Below, one piece after another: positions 62,511 through 64,000 of a DNA stretch of 64,000 bases (its first letter is position 1; every line of letters starts with the position of its first letter). The stretch is from positions 1,069,143-1,133,142 of the forward strand of contig NZ_JAPVBG010000001.1 of NCBI RefSeq assembly GCF_026967805.1, in the 5' to 3' direction. The position numbers were made by a program, and so were the translations under genes. This DNA is from Blastococcus sp. VKM Ac-2987. GTDB taxonomy: Bacteria; Actinomycetota; Actinomycetes; Mycobacteriales; Geodermatophilaceae. Below the pieces are notes generated by a model. It had not been told where the DNA came from, made no database searches, and was given only the letters and a program-made list of their open reading frames with translations.

Positions 62511-63715
62511 GGACCTGCTTCGTGAGCCGGCGCTACTGGCCGGCGGTGAGCGGTATGAGCGTGTACGCGGAGAACCTGCTGCGCGAGCTCGTGGCCCTCG
62601 GCCAGGAGGTGACGCTGGTCAGCCAGTACCGCGACGACGAGGCCGGGACCCGGGTGTACGGCGGCGGCCCGCCCCCGCCGGAGCGGGTGCCCGCCGGGGT
62701 CGAGGTGGTGGCTCTGCCCAGCCGCGGGGAGACGGTCGTCCCGGCGGACTGGGAGGGCGACATCGCCGAGATCGTGCGCACCGTCGTCGGCCTGCACGCC
62801 GAGCGACCCTTCGACGTGCTGCACGCCCAGTACGGCTACCCCCCGGGCCTGGCGGTGCTGGCCGCCGCCCACGAGACCGCCCTGCCCGCCGTGGTGAGCA
62901 TCCAGGGCGGTGACGGGCACTGGGTGGGCACCTGCTGCAGCACGCACGCACAGGCGATGCGGACCGTGGTGGACGCCTCCAGCGCGGTGCTGATCGGCAG
63001 CGCCAGCTTCCGCGACGAGGTGGTGGGCAACCTCGGCAGCGACCCGGCGCGCTTCACGATCGTCCCCGGGGCGACCGACACCCGGCGGTTCACGCCGGCC
63101 GAGCGGCCCCCGGGCGCGCTGGGCGAGCCGCCGGTGCTGCTGTTCCACGGCCGGGTCGACCGGCGCAAAGGCGTGCTCGACCTGCTCGAGGCGCTACCCG
63201 AGGGGGTGCGGCTGGTGGTCTCCGGCATCGGTCCCGACCTCGACGAGGCCCGGGCCCGCGCCGACGGGCGGACGACGTTCCTCGGCTACGTCCCGCCCGA
63301 CGAGGCGCCGGAGGTCTACCGGTCGGCCGACGTCTTCGTCAGCCCGACCTACAGCGAGGGGTTCAGCAACACCCTGCTGGAGGCGATGGCCAGCGGCCTG
63401 CCGGTGGTGAGCACCGACAGCGTCGGCGTCGTCGACTGCATCCGGCACGGGGAGAACGGACTGCTGCACACCCCCGGCGACATCGCCGGCCTGCGCACGC
63501 AGCTGGACCGGCTGCTGGCCGACGGCGACCTGCGGGCCCGGCTGGCCGCCACCGCGCTGGAGGAGGTGCGGCGGCGGTACTCGTGGCCCGTGCTGGCCCG
63601 CGCGGTCGACGCGGTGCACCGGCAGGTGGCCGGGACGACGCCGGACGCCGGCTGGACGATGCCGGACGGCGTCGACCTCTCCTGCCGGTTCCGGTCGGCG
63701 GCGCACCTGCTGTGA
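62507..63715 (+). CDS. Glycosyltransferase family 4 protein
   Basis: A 402-residue GT-B glycosyltransferase. N-terminal acceptor domain from MRTCFVSRRYWPAVSGMSVY; C-terminal donor domain from LLFHGRVDRRKGVLDLLEAL near residue 209; the nucleotide-sugar motif E-x7-E is SEGFSNTLLEAMASGLPVVS near residue 285. It resembles MshA-like enzymes in overall form, so transfer of GlcNAc or another sugar to an inositol acceptor is plausible. GTGA overlap with the isomerase gene. Confidence 0.88.
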   Translation: MRTCFVSRRYWPAVSGMSVYAENLLRELVALGQEVTLVSQYRDDEAGTRVYGGGPPPPERVPAGVEVVALPSRGETVVPADWEGDIAEIVRTVVGLHAERPFDVLHAQYGYPPGLAVLAAAHETALPAVVSIQGGDGHWVGTCCSTHAQAMRTVVDASSAVLIGSASFRDEVVGNLGSDPARFTIVPGATDTRRFTPAERPPGALGEPPVLLFHGRVDRRKGVLDLLEALPEGVRLVVSGIGPDLDEARARADGRTTFLGYVPPDEAPEVYRSADVFVSPTYSEGFSNTLLEAMASGLPVVSTDSVGVVDCIRHGENGLLHTPGDIAGLRTQLDRLLADGDLRARLAATALEEVRRRYSWPVLARAVDAVHRQVAGTTPDAGWTMPDGVDLSCRFRSAAHLL

Positions 63716-64000
63716 GGGTGCTGGCGGTCAGCCCGCACCTGGACGATGCGGCGTTCTCCGTCGGCGGCACGCTCGCCGCCCTCGCCGACGCGGGCCACGC
63801 GGTCACGGTGGTCACCTGCCTGACCGCGAGCGTGCCGCACCCGACCGGCTTCGCGCTGGCCTGCCAGCTGGACAAGGGGCTGCCCGCCGACGCCGACTAC
63901 ATGGCGCTGCGCCGGGCCGAGGACGCCGCGGCGATGGCCACGCTGGGGGCCACCCCCGTGCACTGGGACCTGCCCGAGGCCCCGCACCGCGGCTACACCG
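63712..64000 (+). CDS. PIG-L family deacetylase (partial)
   Basis: The first 96 residues of a zinc-dependent deacetylase of the PIG-L/MshB family, cut by the window edge. The metal-binding SPHLDDAAFSVGGTLAALA sits at residues 7-25. Members remove the acetyl group from GlcNAc-type glycosides, as MshB does in mycothiol synthesis. The GTG at 63712 overlaps the glycosyltransferase stop, so the operon continues. Confidence 0.88.
   Translation, partial: MRVLAVSPHLDDAAFSVGGTLAALADAGHAVTVVTCLTASVPHPTGFALACQLDKGLPADADYMALRRAEDAAAMATLGATPVHWDLPEAPHRGYT

Overview
The window is very GC-rich, densely coded actinobacterial DNA. GTG starts, overlapping stop/start codons (GTGA, ATGA), secreted Tat and lipoprotein signals, a mycobacterial-type second succinate dehydrogenase, a Streptomyces-style PHO box and a cysteine-type leader peptide all fit a free-living actinomycete. 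Gene content and codon style suggest Geodermatophilaceae (Blastococcus, Geodermatophilus or Modestobacter relatives), but that is an impression, not a test. I see no rRNA, tRNA or CRISPR array and no intact mobile element.

Layout. 0-2.3 kb: oligopeptide ABC importer (binding lipoprotein and the start of a permease). 2.6-7.4 kb: stress protein CsbD, an SRPBCC-Nudix fusion, an Rrf2 regulator, and an assimilatory sulfate operon (leader peptide, sulfite reductase, zinc ribbon, CysH) followed by a pterin dehydratase. 7.5-11.1 kb: PhoX phosphatase behind a PHO box, and a HipA-like kinase/DUF3037 pair. 11.2-18.2 kb: frameshifted GGDEF-EAL gene, DUF1990, an FNT-family channel, and an ABC-2 exporter with a two-component system. 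18.3-24.8 kb: secreted M1 peptidase, a molybdopterin oxidoreductase with its flavoprotein, and sdhCAB (B type). 24.9-35.4 kb: a second frameshifted GGDEF-EAL gene, DUF1028, a flavin oxidoreductase, a LURP-one-like protein, then a second succinate dehydrogenase (sdh1 type) and a gamma-carbonic anhydrase lying between two nearly identical PspC genes. 35.5-41.4 kb: small enzymes and hypotheticals, an ECF41 sigma factor with its CMD partner and predicted promoter, and a sulfide:quinone-reductase-like flavoprotein.

41.5-46.86 kb is a decayed genomic island at the 3' end of ychF. It is bounded by a 19-bp direct repeat of the ychF tail, carries an integrase remnant beside ychF, and holds MOSC, cystathionine-synthase-like, XRE-cupin, B3/4 and EamA genes with truncated PhzF and PaiB-like fragments. 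46.8-55 kb: ychF, an SGNH hydrolase, a GAF-EAL protein, a DUF222-HNH nuclease, and a second ABC-2/two-component module that is a minus-strand counterpart of the 14-18 kb one.

55.15-64 kb is the best candidate for an undescribed system. It is a tight, nine-gene, same-strand operon running off the window: inositol-phosphate synthase, HD-like protein, methyltransferase, Gfo/Idh/MocA dehydrogenase, zinc-ribbon metallo-beta-lactamase-like protein, a divergent YcaO, a sugar-isomerase-like TIM barrel, a GT4 glycosyltransferase and a PIG-L deacetylase. The set reads as a pathway to a modified inositol or amino-inositol glycoside, parallel to the first steps of mycothiol synthesis but with an unexplained YcaO step.
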